DNA from: Perilla frutescens
Lineage: Eukaryota > Streptophyta > Magnoliopsida > Lamiales > Lamiaceae
Direction of reading: 5' to 3'
Length of the DNA: 64,000 bases
Assembly: GCA_026008535.1 (NCBI GenBank)
Contig: BRKX01000019.1
Location: 31,314,977 to 31,378,976, forward strand
Made by a program: the position numbers and the translations under genes. Shown here one piece after another: positions 24,801 to 36,716 of this stretch. The notes below the pieces were generated by a model, which saw nothing but the letters and a program-made list of their open reading frames with translations, had not been told where the DNA came from and ran no database searches. Position 1 is the stretch's first letter. Each line of letters begins with the position of its first letter.

Positions 24801-24941
24801 ATGTGCAGAAGTTTTGGCCTTTTTTTAAATACGTTAAAAATCAAAACACCCTTAAAATATATGTATTTTAAGGCAATTTACCCTAACTAATATACATAGT
24901 AGGGATTATTCATAAGTTTGATACTCTCAATTTAAAGGTAA

Positions 24942-26991
24942 TCTTAATATATATAAAAACGAATAAGTATACGTGTTTTCCCGCTCAAATCACCTTTCCG
25001 GATATGGAAATATATTAATCAAATTAATATTTATATATTATATAATTAGTTAATTATATAATCATTAATTACCTCAAATCAATATTAATATATTATAGTA
25101 ATATTGCATATTGTTTTATAGATTATAACTATTCATCAACTTTATATTTCAATGGATTAATTATATATATAAAGATATTTTATCTTACATATATAATTTT
25201 AATAATTTCATATTATAGAAATTATATTTTTTTAAACATAGAATAACCCCTTAAAAACATATGGAATAATTATATATCATATATCCCATTTGTACTTGCT
25301 AAATATATTCCAATGATTTTTACGTAAAACATAAATGATATGTGTGTGTACTATTAAAAATACTTAATTAGTCAATACTTAAGTTTAACCAATCAATTAT
25401 TTATTCAAATGGTAATGTTTTTATGATTGATAAGTTAAAATACGTTTATTCAATAATTAAACAATTAATCAATCAATTATAAACCAAACGTTACTAATAT
25501 TTTAAATCTAATGGCGTGTTTCACTCAAATTAAATATTGATTCAATCAATGTATACTATCTAATATTCAATCGATTAAAATAATTATTGAAGCCTTTATT
25601 TAAGGTATCATATATGCAAAAAAATTGGTTGCACATTTGCCCTTCCTTTTTAAATAATTATTGCATTCCATATTTAATCAATCAATCAATAAATAAATTC
25701 AATGAGAGCATTAAATAAATTCAAAAGTATCCAAAAATATCAACTCAGGTTCATCTATAAATAGTTGTACCCTATCAATTAAATCTTGCATCCAGCAAAT
25801 CGTATCTTAGAGAATTACTTAGCACTTGAAAATTTATAATTTATTTTTTGTTATATCATATTCTGTATACATTTTTTATTGGTATATTGTCAATTATTTT
25901 TGTATTTGAGATTTTTTTTGTTATATATTATAATATAAGCTAGAAAAATAATATGATAGTGATGAATGAATAATTTTCCATGTGTATAGATTAAATACGT
26001 TTTTGGGTGTTGAATTTGGGGATTCTATTATGCAATGCTAGCTTTTCATCATCCATTTTTTTTTGGGGGGGGGGGATGAGGTCTATTTTACAGCAAATCA
26101 AAATATTGGATTATTAGTACAATTGTTTTTTAATTGTATCTAAATTGTAAATTCGATTAAAGTTTGTGAATTTTAAACTTATGAATGTTTCCTAAAATAA
26201 CTTATGAATGTTTCATAAAATAACTTATGAACCTCCAACTTATTCAAGTTAATAAGTGTTTTATATGACAATAGATTTTAAGCAAGTAGATTGTTTATAT
26301 TTTAAAATATTAAAAGATCTATCATGAATAATTTTGTTTTACTCATAATCACGCAACAGTTGAGTTCAACGAACATTTTCATTTCACTACGATCAAATAA
26401 TAAAATATAGAAATTTCATGTTCCTGATAATTTTCAAGCATCAAATGTAAGTTAAGACAATTTGGTTAGATAATCAAATAAAACAGTTTAAGTAAACATT
26501 TGGAAAAAATGGTCAAATACATCCCTAATATTTTTTTCTTAAAATCAAGTAAGTCCTTAAAAAAAATTTAGGTGCAAATAAGCCCTCAAGCTCAAAGTTG
26601 ATAATTAGTAACATTCATTCTCCTCCCTACCATTACTACACTATATTATGAAAATCTATAAATTATTACATAAATACTCACACTCAATATGTAACATCCC
26701 AAACATTTACACACATAAATTAAAGTCAAATCAATCATATTTAAAACACTTGCATTAATATGTACATTTCTATAATTAACATGATAAACAATATCATCTA
26801 TTATATATATTTTATTTCCAAAAAGAAAAACAATCGATTATATATATTACATATTATATTTAACAATCATACCTTACTTTATATCACTTGCTTGCATACC
26901 CATATTAATTTCAACCTAGCTCTGATATCATAACAATTAATTTTTGAGACTATGATATCATGACATAATAATTATAAAAATAATTCCAACA
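24942..26991 (+). other. AT-rich stretch starting with a Helitron-like 5' end
   Basis: At 24942, after an A, the sequence TCTTAATATATATAAAAACG followed by TTTTCCCGCTCAAATCACC resembles the 5' end of the Helitron-like element at 26992 (shared TTTTCCCGC then a YAAATSAC-like string). I could not find its own 3' hairpin, so it may be a truncated copy or an outer element. The rest has no gene. MULE-TIR-like text lies near 26510-26600 without a visible partner. Confidence 0.35.
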
Positions 26992-28083
26992 TCTATATCT
27001 ATATTATATCTAAAAGTAAAATAGTTACTATAGATAGTGATAATAAGTTTTCCCGCCTAAATGCACTTTCTATAAATAAAAATAAAATATTTATTTATTA
27101 TTTAATATTTATATTATGTAGTCATTCAATATTAGAATTTCAATATTATAAATTACTTTTTTTTATTTTGCAAAAATACTATTTTTTATCAAAAATTATT
27201 TTATTCATAAGATGAAAAAAATTATGTGGCCTTTGAATTGTTGATTTATATGTAAATTTTCTAAACACCTATTTTTTTCTTTAGATGGACCATAAGTTTA
27301 TATTAATTACCATTCTTTTAAGTATTATGAGTGAATGTTCCAATATATTAATTTAAAATATTTTAAATTTTTAAGTTGATTAAATATATTAAAATAATTT
27401 CAGATCCACATCAAAATTTCAATTAAATGTATTTAAATTTTCAAATTAAATATATTAATCAAGATACATATCGAGAATTTTAAATTAAATCTATTTAAAA
27501 TTTTGAATTAAATGTATTAATTGAACTTAGCAAATAATTATTAAATACATTTATGTCATGAATTATATATATATATATATTAAATAGTTAAAGCTTATAC
27601 TTTTAGTTTTTCAAATAAAAATCATCACACATAAAAAAATTATAAATATTGTTATGCATGAACAAATTATAAAATGTGAGTCATAGCAATGATAATTCCA
27701 CATTTGTTGATCTCTAAGTTAAGATCAGGTGTAATATTTAGATATTTGATATTATCATCTTAGCATTAAATATTAAATATATTTTAAATTTATATATTTG
27801 AATTGAATTATATATATTAAATAGTTCAAATGAAATATTTTAAAAATATTGATTTAAATTTTCTACTCTTTAATTGATTTAGGGCATTTCTGAATACACC
27901 ACCATTTTTCTTTATATAGCACATTTATTTTATACACCACACATCTTTTTTATATATTCACATTTTATCTTTACAAACGTACCACAATAAAGTAATATCT
28001 ATCATTTCAATATGAAAATAAATTAAAAAATAATAATTCAAAAGAAATTAAAAAAAAAAGTTCTCTGCTCTCACTCTCTCCCC

Positions 28084-28420
28084 TAAGGGTGAGCATTTGA
28101 TTTTTCGGTTCGGTTCGGTCCTGAAAATGTTAAAATTGAAGAAAACTGAATTTTTTAAAAATAGAACCAAATTTCTGATCGGAACCGAACCGAACTAGAC
28201 CAAAATATTTCGGTTTGGTTCGGTTTTGAACCGTTTTTTTTAATTTTATGATTTTTTTTTACTTTAAATTATCCTCATTCGATATAATTAAATACATACA
28301 AGTATTTAAGTTCAAAAAAATACCAATAAACAATTGAATAAAATCTAAAAAAACGTGTAAACTCCAACAAAGCAAAGCCGAGCAAACTATAAAGTCCAAC
28401 AAAGTCGAGTATTTTTATTA

Positions 28421-28458
<38 letters not shown>

Positions 28459-28627
28459 GTTTTTCGGTTCGGTTCGGGTATTTTTTCTCTGGACCGAACC
28501 GAAACCGAAAATTGAATTTTTGTTAGAAAACAAACCAAACCGAACTGAATTTTGAAAAGAACCGAATCGAAAAAATCGAACTAATTCGATTTGGTTCTCG
28601 AGTTTCGGGATTTTTTGCTCACCCCTA
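28084..28627. mobile_element. hAT-type MITE, 544 bp, with 8-bp target duplication
   Basis: It begins TAAGGGTGAGCA and ends TGCTCACCCCTA, and CTCTCCCC flanks it exactly at 28076-28083 and 28628-28635. Both subterminal regions are filled with inverted TTCGGTTCGGTTCGG / CCGAACCGAAACCG motifs. An 8-bp duplication with short TIRs is typical of hAT elements. A (TA)n run lies at about 28425-28455. No coding capacity. Confidence 0.85.
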
Positions 28628-29435
28628 CTCTCCCCTCCATATTACAGACCCGCCGCCCTCCGTCGCCGTCACCTTTCTTCATGACCAACTGCCTTCGCTT
28701 TTTTTCCCCATTAATTTTTTTTTTCAAAATAAAATAGAGAAGGATATAGTTTCCGTCAACATTGTGTTCCAACTCTAACAATGCCCTTTTTCAAATTTAT
28801 AAAATATTTCCACAAATCCTTCGATATCACCATATTTTAAGGTAATATAATCAACACCATGCTCCAAATTTCAACCCCTCAATCAGGTATATGTATTTCT
28901 CCAAATATTTATGCAACAAATCCTATGATTGAAGAAGTTAACAAAATCAATTTTTTAGCCTCGAATTGAGATCAAGTATAATATTTGATATTCGATTTTA
29001 ACAATTTAATACGACACATTTTAAATTTTTAGAAATTAAATATTTTTGAATTAAATATATTAAATAAATATAAAAAATATTTTAAATATATAAATTTAAA
29101 ATATTTTTAATTTTTTAAGTTAATTAAATACATTAAAAAATTCAACATCCACATCCAAAATCTTTTAATAAGTTAAAATCTTTAAAGATAATGTATTTGA
29201 TTTTTTCAATAAAAAATATTTTGTTTTCTATCATTTCTCATTTGTGTGTGCGTGTGTATAGATTTGTGAAGTTCTAAAGTTACATGTCAATCAACGGGAC
29301 TATGAGATTTTGTTTCTCCACAATTGGGTTCATAAAGTTTCATATAATAATATATAAAATTCCATTTAGATTGTCTTCGCCTAAACATTTTTATTTTTTT
29401 TATAATATATTATTACATATTAAACCTTTCACTTA

Positions 29436-29620
29436 CCCTACATCTCACATCGGTTGTAAATTGAAATATTGAGATGTGAGTTATATAAAAGAGTGGGTAA
29501 TCTTAAATCGAAACCTCAAATTAGTTCCGTAACTTTTTCTAATTTTTCTACATCCCACATTGGTTGTAGATTGAAACATTTGGATGTAGGTTGTCGTATA
29601 AAAAGGGTGGAAAACCTCAA
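29436..29620 (+). repeat. Duplicated ~70-bp block with TATA-like boxes
   Basis: CTACATCTCACATCGGTTGT (29439) and CTACATCCCACATTGGTTGT (29551) open two similar blocks 112 bp apart. Each is followed by TTGAAA, GATGTGAG/GATGTAGG and a TATAAAAG/GTATAAAAAG box. The text resembles promoter parts of LTR-type repeats, but I cannot place it in a named family. Confidence 0.5.
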
Positions 29621-29949
29621 AATTTTTATTTAATCATATTTTGAACAAAAATATTTTAAAAGATTGAAAAAAAAGTATTCATGCACAATTGACCGATTAA
29701 TCGCTGTCGAGATCATCTGGGCGGCTAGGACTCTGCCTTCTCGATTTAACAACCAACTTGGGTGTTTCCGGCACGGCTAGAGCCGCAAAGGTTGATTTCT
29801 CCAATGATGTAAAATACATAAGTAATTTATAATTCAAATGATGTAATTCATATATTTATATGTGAAATTCATGATTGAATATAATTTTATTATTGTACAT
29901 AAATATTTTTTTAATAACATCTCTGTGCATCGCACAGGTGATATACTAA

Positions 29950-30390
29950 TATTCATAATCCATCATTAGCCCCATTTTATTTTAGGGTTAATTACATTTA
30001 ATCAATGCAGGCCCTAAAAACATGGGCGAGGCCCATGAGCCCCAAATTTTTATTTATTTAATTTTATTATAATTACATTTAAAAGCCTCATAATAATTTA
30101 GAACACTCTGAAGTCTCACGCATCACTCACCATCATCCACCAACTACTCCTGCTCACCGCCGCCGCTATCCGATAGGCCCGTTGGTTGCTCTACTTTCGG
30201 CTGTTGCGAGAAATTGCTAAGGTTTTATTCGTTTATGTAGGATATAAATTTGGTTTTGGAATTTATATTGTGTTTATCCAATATGCTTTTGTTCTATCCT
30301 TTTTTTTTCATTGAATAAGTTTTTAAAAATTTTGTTTACTAGATTTTTAAATTTTGTTTACTAGATTTTTAAATTTTATTTAGTAGACTT
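29950..30390. other. Intergenic, no gene recognised
   Basis: AT-rich sequence with a short GC-rich patch near 30120-30200. No motif or structure was identified. Confidence 0.4.
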
Positions 30391-30395
30391 ACGCC

Positions 30396-30619
30396 CAGGG
30401 CCGCTCCTTGCATGAGGCAAGTGAGTCGGTCGCCTCAGGCCTCAAAAAATACGAAAAAATTAGGAATCTCAAATTTTTCAATAATACTATATATATATAT
30501 AAGAGTAGTCAAGGCCGTTCCTTGCATAGGTCAAGTAAGTCGGTCGCCTCAGACTCTGAAAAATACAAAAAAATTAGGGACCCTAAATTTTTCAATAATA
30601 CCATATATATAAGAGTAGT
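30396..30619 (+). repeat. Tandem duplication (~114 bp unit) near the hAT 5' end
   Basis: CAGGGCCGCTCCTTGCAT at 30396 and CAAGGCCGTTCCTTGCAT at 30510 open two copies of about 114 and 110 bp, each running through GTCGGTCGCCTCAG and AATTTTTCAATAATA to a TATATA run and AAGAGTAGT. The CAGGGCCG start resembles hAT terminal repeats, and a hAT transposase remnant follows, so this may be its subterminal region. Confidence 0.7.
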
Positions 30620-30644
30620 GGTAAATATTTATTACAAATGAATT

Positions 30645-30725
30645 TTGCCTGGTGGTAATGCTCTGCGGAATAGATGATGAGGTTTTGAGTGTTCGAACCT
30701 CGTAACTTGAACTTTTGCAACTTAT
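30645..30725 (+). repeat. tRNA-derived SINE-like fragment
   Basis: GCCTGGTGGTAATGC resembles a polymerase III A box, and GTGTTCGAACCTCG about 45 bases later resembles a B box. No cloverleaf can be completed and no target duplication was seen, so it is probably a decayed SINE rather than a tRNA gene. Confidence 0.4.
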
Positions 30726-31083
30726 TGCAACTTTTTTTTCACCTTTTTCTCAATTAAATTACAACTGCTAAACTTTTGCAACTTTCCCCTTTTTCTTAAT
30801 TAAAAACGTTTTTGCTATTTTTCTTAATTAAAACAGCCGCTAGTTTTCTCTTTGTCATACACAGCCGCAAGCCATTTTTTTCTTTTTTCTTATAAACAGC
30901 CGCAATCTACACTTACTAAAGCCAAGCCAACCAAAGGTAAATATTACAGGATTTTGGAGGTTGCTGCCAACAATAGGTAATTTATTTCATTATTTGTATA
31001 TTGTTTTGTGATAAATAATTTTAATTTTGTTTGTTTGATTTGATTAATAATTTCATATATTCCATATATATTTTTTTAGAATC

Positions 31084-32963
31084 ATGAATACCAAGCATAA
31101 TTCTGGATATCAGAAAAGAAAACGAAAATCAAAAGAAGAAGAAGAAGAAGAAGAAGAAGAAGAAGAAGAAGAATTGATCAAGAGTCAAGCAGGTGACATA
31201 AATAAATACTTTAGTTCTGACAAAAAAGGAGGAATAGAGAGTGCAAACAAAGTTGAAAATTTGATTGGTGAAGATGCGAATATTGGTGGAGTAGTGCTTG
31301 AACTCGTAATCGATGTCAATGATGATGAATGGAGTAATGATGAGGAAGATGGTGCGTTTGTTCAACAAGAAAGTTTAGATTGTTTTGATGATCCGGGAAA
31401 GTGGAACAATATTGATCAGAAAAAAAAAAGAGATTTTCTGGTGGAAATAGGCCCGAAGAGACATCTCGATTATTTATTTCCTAAAGATAGCAGCAAAAGA
31501 CATTTCGATGGATCTCACTACAAAAGGATCCTACCAAATGGCGATGAAATTGACAGAAGATGGTTATCATATTCAATCTCTTTAGATAAGATCTTTTGTT
31601 TTTGTTGCAAGTTGTTCAAGAAAAATGCCAAATTCATTCAGCTTGTTGGTGAATGATATAATGATTGGCATAATTTGGATCGTTATCTAACAACTCACGA
31701 GGCAAGTAATGACCATATGGAGTGTATGACTAGCTGGCTTGAGTTGGAACAGAGATTAACAAAGAAAAAGACAATTGATGCTGCTGCATAAGAATAACTC
31801 CTCAAAGAAAGAGAACATTGGAAACAAGTGTTACAGAGAATAATTGTTATTGTTCAAAGTTTAGCAAAAAATAATTTGGCTTTTCGAGGAAGTTGTGAGA
31901 AGCTTTATGCAGAAAATAATGGTATTTTTTTTGCAAATGGTTGAAATGATTGCTAAGTTTGATCCAGTAATGAAAGAGCATTTGCGGCGTATCAAGAACC
32001 ATGAGACTCATGTTACATATCTTGGTAGTAGAATCCAGAATGAACTGACACAAATGCTGGCGAATGAGGTGAGAAAAAAATACTCACAAAAGTTAAATGT
32101 GCAAAATATTTTTCAGTCATTCTAGATTGTACTCCTGATGTTAGTCACAAGGAGCAAATGTCTCTTATCATACGGTGCTTGGATGATTCAGAAAACTCTG
32201 TGAAAGTGGAAGAATATTGGGTGCAATTTTAGAAGTAGATGACACTTCGGGACTTGGGCTTTTTATTCATCTTCAAAATGCTTTGATCGATCTTGAGCTT
32301 GAAATTGATGATATTCGATTTCAGTGATATGACAATGGATCTAATATGAGCGGAAAGCATAGAGGTGTACAAACAAGATTACTTGAGGTAAATCCGAGAG
32401 CTTTTTATACTCCTTGTAGTTGTCATAGTCTAAATTTGACATTGTGTGATATGGAGAACTCTTGTCCCAAAGCTATGTATTTTTTTTGGAGTAATTCAAC
32501 ATATTTACACATTGTTTTCATCTTCTACCAAATGGTAGAATATCTTTAAAAAACATGTGAAGGGTTTAACAATTAAGCTATTGTCACAAACACGGTGGGA
32601 GAGTCATGTTGAGAGTGTGAGAGTTGTAAAGGAGCAAATTGTGTAAATAAAAGATGTTTTGCTTGACTTGTCAGAAGATACAAATGATCCCAAGATAAAG
32701 AGTGAAGTGGAATCATTAGCATTATATGAATTTGGGAATTTTGAGTTCGTGCTTGGTGTGGTGATTTGGTACAAGTTGTTGCATGTGATCAACACAGTGA
32801 GTAAATTTCTTCAATCTGAAAACATGGATATTGATGCTGCTATCAAACTTTTGGAGGGAATTATTTCATTCCTTGAAGAATTCATAAATTTTGGTTTTGA
32901 CAAAGCTATGAGTGAAGCTAAAGAACTGGCAAGTGAGATGGAGATTGAACCAGTATTTCAAGG
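31084..32963 (+). pseudogene. hAT-superfamily transposase (DUF4371/TTF-type) remnant
   Basis: The leader starts MNTKHNSGYQKRKRK, followed by about 13 Glu from a GAA microsatellite (31135-31172). A TTF-type zinc-finger region follows (HYKRILPNGDEIDRRWLSYS, FCFCCKLF), then DUF4371 motifs (LTTHEASNDHMECMTSW, NNLAFRGSCEKLY, FDPVMKEHLRRIKNHE, then a C-terminal part ending SEMEIEPVFQ). TGA at 31654, several later stops (31790, 32122, 32324) and repeated frame changes after 31900 break it. It ends abruptly near 32963 against LINE sequence, and the hAT dimerisation tail is missing. Transposition activity is not possible from this copy. Confidence 0.85.
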
Positions 32964-34846
32964 GTGTATTTTGGCAAAGGAGCTAGGCCACGGGTTAAAG
33001 TTCGCATGCCTAGGAAATTAGGTTTCACGGTTGGTTCTTTCCCCATGGATTATTTGGGTGTGCAAATTTTTGAAGGAATGCCGAGGGCTATTATTATACA
33101 GAGGTTGGCGGATAGGATCCTTGCTAAGTTTGATAGATGGACTAGTTTAACTCTTTCTATGGTTGGTAGGTTGTGTTTGATTAAATCGGTCATTATGAGC
33201 TCGACGATCCATTCTATGATGATCTATCATTGGTCGGTCACCTTGGTTTAAAAATTGGATGCTGCTGCGCGGAACTTTTTGTGGAAAGGTAATGTTCATG
33301 AGCGGTCTTATACGGCGGTTCGCTGGGCGAGAACATGTGTGGTTGCTGAAGAAGACGGTCTCGAGGTGTCGTCATTCAAGGATATTAATAGAGGGCTTCT
33401 GATGAAAGTTGTATGGAAGCTGGTTAATGATAATTCTCACGCTATGCATCTTTTGCGCACTAGGTTCCTCCCATATTCTCGGCAATGCAAAAGGGTTTCT
33501 TATTCTTCTTTTTGGCCGGGAGTTGGTCCTTTGGTGCGGAATCATGTTCGCGAGTCCTATTGTATTGTTGGCAATAGCTCTTCTATTGATTTTTGGCACG
33601 ATAACTGGTTGGGCTATGTCATTGCGGATCGTATCGGTGTTCCTTTATATGTGCATGGAAAATTTAGGGATTCGGTGGCTGATTTCTTTTGGCAAGGGAC
33701 TTGGCATTATACGTCCTCTTTTGTGCAAGCTTTTCCTCATATCTTGCAGGATATTCTTGAGGTTCGCGTGGTTCATGGTGAAGATGAACGGGTTTGGATG
33801 CATTCTTTGTATGGTATGGTTACTTCTCGTCTTGCTCGTTCTCATAATTGGGTTCGGTTTCCGGCTGTTAAATGGGGGACCTGGATTTGGGATTCATTGA
33901 TTCCAATTCATCGCACTTTGGTTAATTGGCATCTCCTTCTTTCTCGGCTACCGACGTTGGACACCCTTCATGGCTTTGTTGGACCAAATATGTGTGTTAT
34001 GTATAGAGGGGATATGGAGACAATGGATCATCTTTTTTAGGCTTTCCCATGTGCGGCAGTTGTGTGGCAGTGGATTTTTGATGTGTTTAGAGTTGATTTC
34101 ATTCATGCGGCTTCTATTCATCAAGTCTATGTTCATTTTATGAGTTGTCAATTTAGCTCGCAAATTTTGAAGCTTTGGAAGGTGGTGATAGTCACGGTTA
34201 TTTGGAGCATATGGACCTTTCGCAACAAAGCTATTTATGAGGGATTGGTTCCTACACCGTTCACTATTATTTCTACTCTTCATATTGCTATATGTGAGGT
34301 GTCCTTGATCCGAGGTTGTCATGGTTACATGCATAATTCAGTTGATGATCTTATTATTTTGTGAGCTTTGTATGTTGCTCCTCGGCCGGCTCCTCCTCGG
34401 CTTCCTATTGTCGTGACTTGGAGACCTCCTCCTCCAGGTTGGGTTAAAATTAATACTGATGGATCGTCGGCTGGTGCTCCTGGGAATATGGCAACAGGTG
34501 GAGTTTTTCATCGCTCAGATGGCTCGATCATGTTTTGTTTTCACATGGATGATGGGGTCGGGTTTGCTTTTTTAGCTGAGCTTCTCGCGATGCTCACGAC
34601 TTTGGAATGGGCACAAGTTCTTTCTATTGATTTTATATGGCTCGAAGCGGATTCTATTTATGTGGTAAAGTTGCTCTCCTCTCGTAGCTTACAGGTTCCA
34701 TGGTTCGTGAAGGCGCGGTAGCGCCGTGTCATGACTTTCCTCTCTATGATTCATTTTTGTGTTTCTCATATTTATAAAGAGGATAATCGTGTGGCTGATA
34801 TGTTAGCTTTTAGTACTGTGCCTTCTGGTTTTTTATTGTTTTAGAT
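32964..34846 (+). pseudogene. 5'-truncated L1-type LINE: RT end, zinc-binding and RNase H
   Basis: The frame opens in the C-terminal part of a non-LTR reverse transcriptase (GKGARPRVKVRMPRKLG, then FPMDYLGVQIFEG, ADRILAKFDRW and LSMVGRLCLIKSVI). It passes through LDAAARNFLWKG and the zf-RVT region (WGTWIWDSLIPIHRTLVNW) and ends with a plant-type RNase H (INTDGSSAGAPGNMATGG, LEADSIYVVKLL) near 34840. Stops at about 33249, 34038, 34362 and 34719 interrupt it. The endonuclease and RT catalytic parts are absent, as expected for a 5'-truncated insertion. No poly-A tail is seen; LTR-like text follows directly. Confidence 0.88.
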
Positions 34847-35430
34847 ATAAAATAATATTCTTAAAGCTAGCAACTTTGAGTCTTACATCAAGGGAACATT
34901 TTAATTCACACGAGGAATTAGGGTGAACTTACTACCGATGAGTAACTTAAAGATTCATTTTCGTCATACAAGATATACCGGAGATTAATCGGGTTGCAAA
35001 TCACTTCATCACCACAAGCCATCGACCATCTCGACTTCAACCATCATCCACGAGTCGTTTGTATCACTACAACATCACCTCAAATCAGTTCAAGTGCATT
35101 CCATTAAGATCCGAAGCCAAACATTCAATTCGAGTTATACACGCTCAACTCGACACGAAAAACAACCATCTGTAAGTTCATATTCTAATCTTATCATACC
35201 CTATCTACTCAAGCCATTCTGAACCCTATATATTCATCACATATGCTCAATACCTCACCCTTAAACCATCGATCCAATTCAGCCTATCCTTGTTGGATTT
35301 GTGTTCTATTTTTGTGTCATAGTTTAAGTGTCGTAATTAGGTCTAGATTGCTTGAATTAGTCGCTTGAATCGTTCTTGGGAGGTAATTGATGTTGCAGGA
35401 TTGCACTTGCAACTTCGGATACCACGATTC
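34847..35430 (+). repeat. LTR-like fragment, part of a rearranged gypsy mosaic
   Basis: The first ~60 bases (GTTTTAGATATAAAATAATA through AGTCTTACATCAAGGGAAC) recur almost unchanged at about 38553-38610, but the sequences after them differ. The rest is AT-rich text that continues past the hAT MITE at 36717, where gag-like sequence of the opposite strand begins. I read it as a broken LTR or leader of a gypsy-type element. Confidence 0.45.
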
Positions 35431-36708
35431 TAGGGGTGGCACGGTAAGGTATACCTTACTTTTTTCCCCATACCTTTACCTTACCTTACTTGTACGGTAT
35501 GGAGAAAATCCATACCGTTATCTTACCTTAAGGTTCGGTATACCTTCCAACGGTATACCTTAAGTTCGGTATGAAACAAATGACATACATTTACCGTACC
35601 TTTAGTTCGGTATACCTTACCGACATCGGTATACCTTATCATACCATTACCATCCTAGGATATATCATATATCTCATATATTTACTCAAAATATATGAAC
35701 CATTCCTATTAACGATCAAAATTCAACAAAATAAAATAAATATTGTAAATTATTTACTTAGAAATCGTAAGAATTATTTACTAAGTATATACTAACAAAG
35801 AACACACTTAGCATTACAATGAATTAAGTATAACATAAGATTAATTATAAGTGTTAATATTGTAAATTACTAGATATTTATAAATGTATAACATATTTAC
35901 TACTAATATATATCAATCATGTTTTTATAATTAATATAAATTGTATAAAGATATTATAAACTTACTAAATATTACAAATTTGAAATCTTTTACTTAGAGA
36001 TCGTAAGAATTATTTACTAAGTATATACTAACAAAGAACACACTTAGCATTACAATGCATTAAGTATAGCATAAGATTAATTATAAGTGTTAATAATGTA
36101 AATTTACTAGAGATTTATAAATGTATAACATATTTACTAGTATGATATATCAATAATGTTTTTATAATTAATATAAATTGTATACAAATATTATAAACTT
36201 ACTAAATATTACAAATTTGAAATCTTTTACTTAGAAATTGAAAGAATTATTTACTAAGTATTAATTAAGAACACATTTAATTATCATTACTATGCATTAA
36301 GTATAACATAAGATTAATTATAAGTGTTAGATATTTACATATATATAATTTATTATATTTACTAAGTATTATATATCAAGTATCTATAATTCACATATAC
36401 ATATATGTATATAACATCACAAATATACCGGTATATACCGTTACAACGGTATATATCACATCTACGGTATATACTGGTACAACGGTATATGCCGAATTAT
36501 CGGTATATACCTTAAAAATTCGGTATACCGTCGGTATCGGTATACGCCGGTATACCTCAGTTTTTAAAATTCTATACCGTTACCTCACCGAAAAATCTCG
36601 GTACGGTATCATACCTTACCGAAAATACTGGTATACCTTAAAGTTCGGTATTCCGGTATTTTTTTCGGTACGGTAAGTACGGTATGACGGTATTTTTCCC
36701 CAGCCCTA
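35431..36708. mobile_element. hAT-type MITE, 1,278 bp, with 8-bp target duplication
   Basis: It starts TAGGGGTGGCACGGTA and ends CCCCAGCCCTA, and CACGATTC flanks it exactly at 35423-35430 and 36709-36716. Subterminal regions consist of many inverted GGTATACC/TACCTTAC/CGGTATACCG motifs, the kind of array hAT transposases bind. It encodes nothing recognisable. Confidence 0.85.
35755..36345. repeat. ~236-bp tandem repeat inside the hAT MITE
   Basis: TTACTTAGAAATCGTAAGAA and its variants recur with starts at 35755, 35991 and 36228, a period of 236-237 bp. Two copies are nearly complete and the third is shorter. Each holds ACTAAGTATATACTAACAAA, CACACTTAGCATTACAATG and ATTAATTATAAGTGTTA. Confidence 0.8.
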
Positions 36709-36716
36709 CACGATTC

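Larger units (their letters stand above)
26992..29949 (+). mobile_element. Helitron-like non-autonomous element (~2.96 kb)
   Basis: The 5' end is A|TCTATATCTATATTATATC. The 3' end has a 6-bp hairpin (CTGTGC, loop ATC, GCACAG at 29923-29937), eight bases, then CTAA|T at 29946-29949. A 5' TC, a 3' hairpin close to CTRR, and insertion between A and T without target duplication define Helitrons. The interior is AT-rich, encodes no Rep/helicase, and holds a nested hAT MITE and a duplicated block with TATA-like boxes. Pairing these two particular ends is inference. Confidence 0.5.

Noticed and set aside
33409..33900. 163-codon plus-strand frame rich in hydrophobic residues
   Set aside because: Out-of-frame shadow of the LINE zinc-binding/RT region.
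35431..36708. Regularly spaced repeats considered as a CRISPR array
   Set aside because: Nuclear plant DNA, long AT-rich repeats, no spacers of constant length and exact hAT target duplication.
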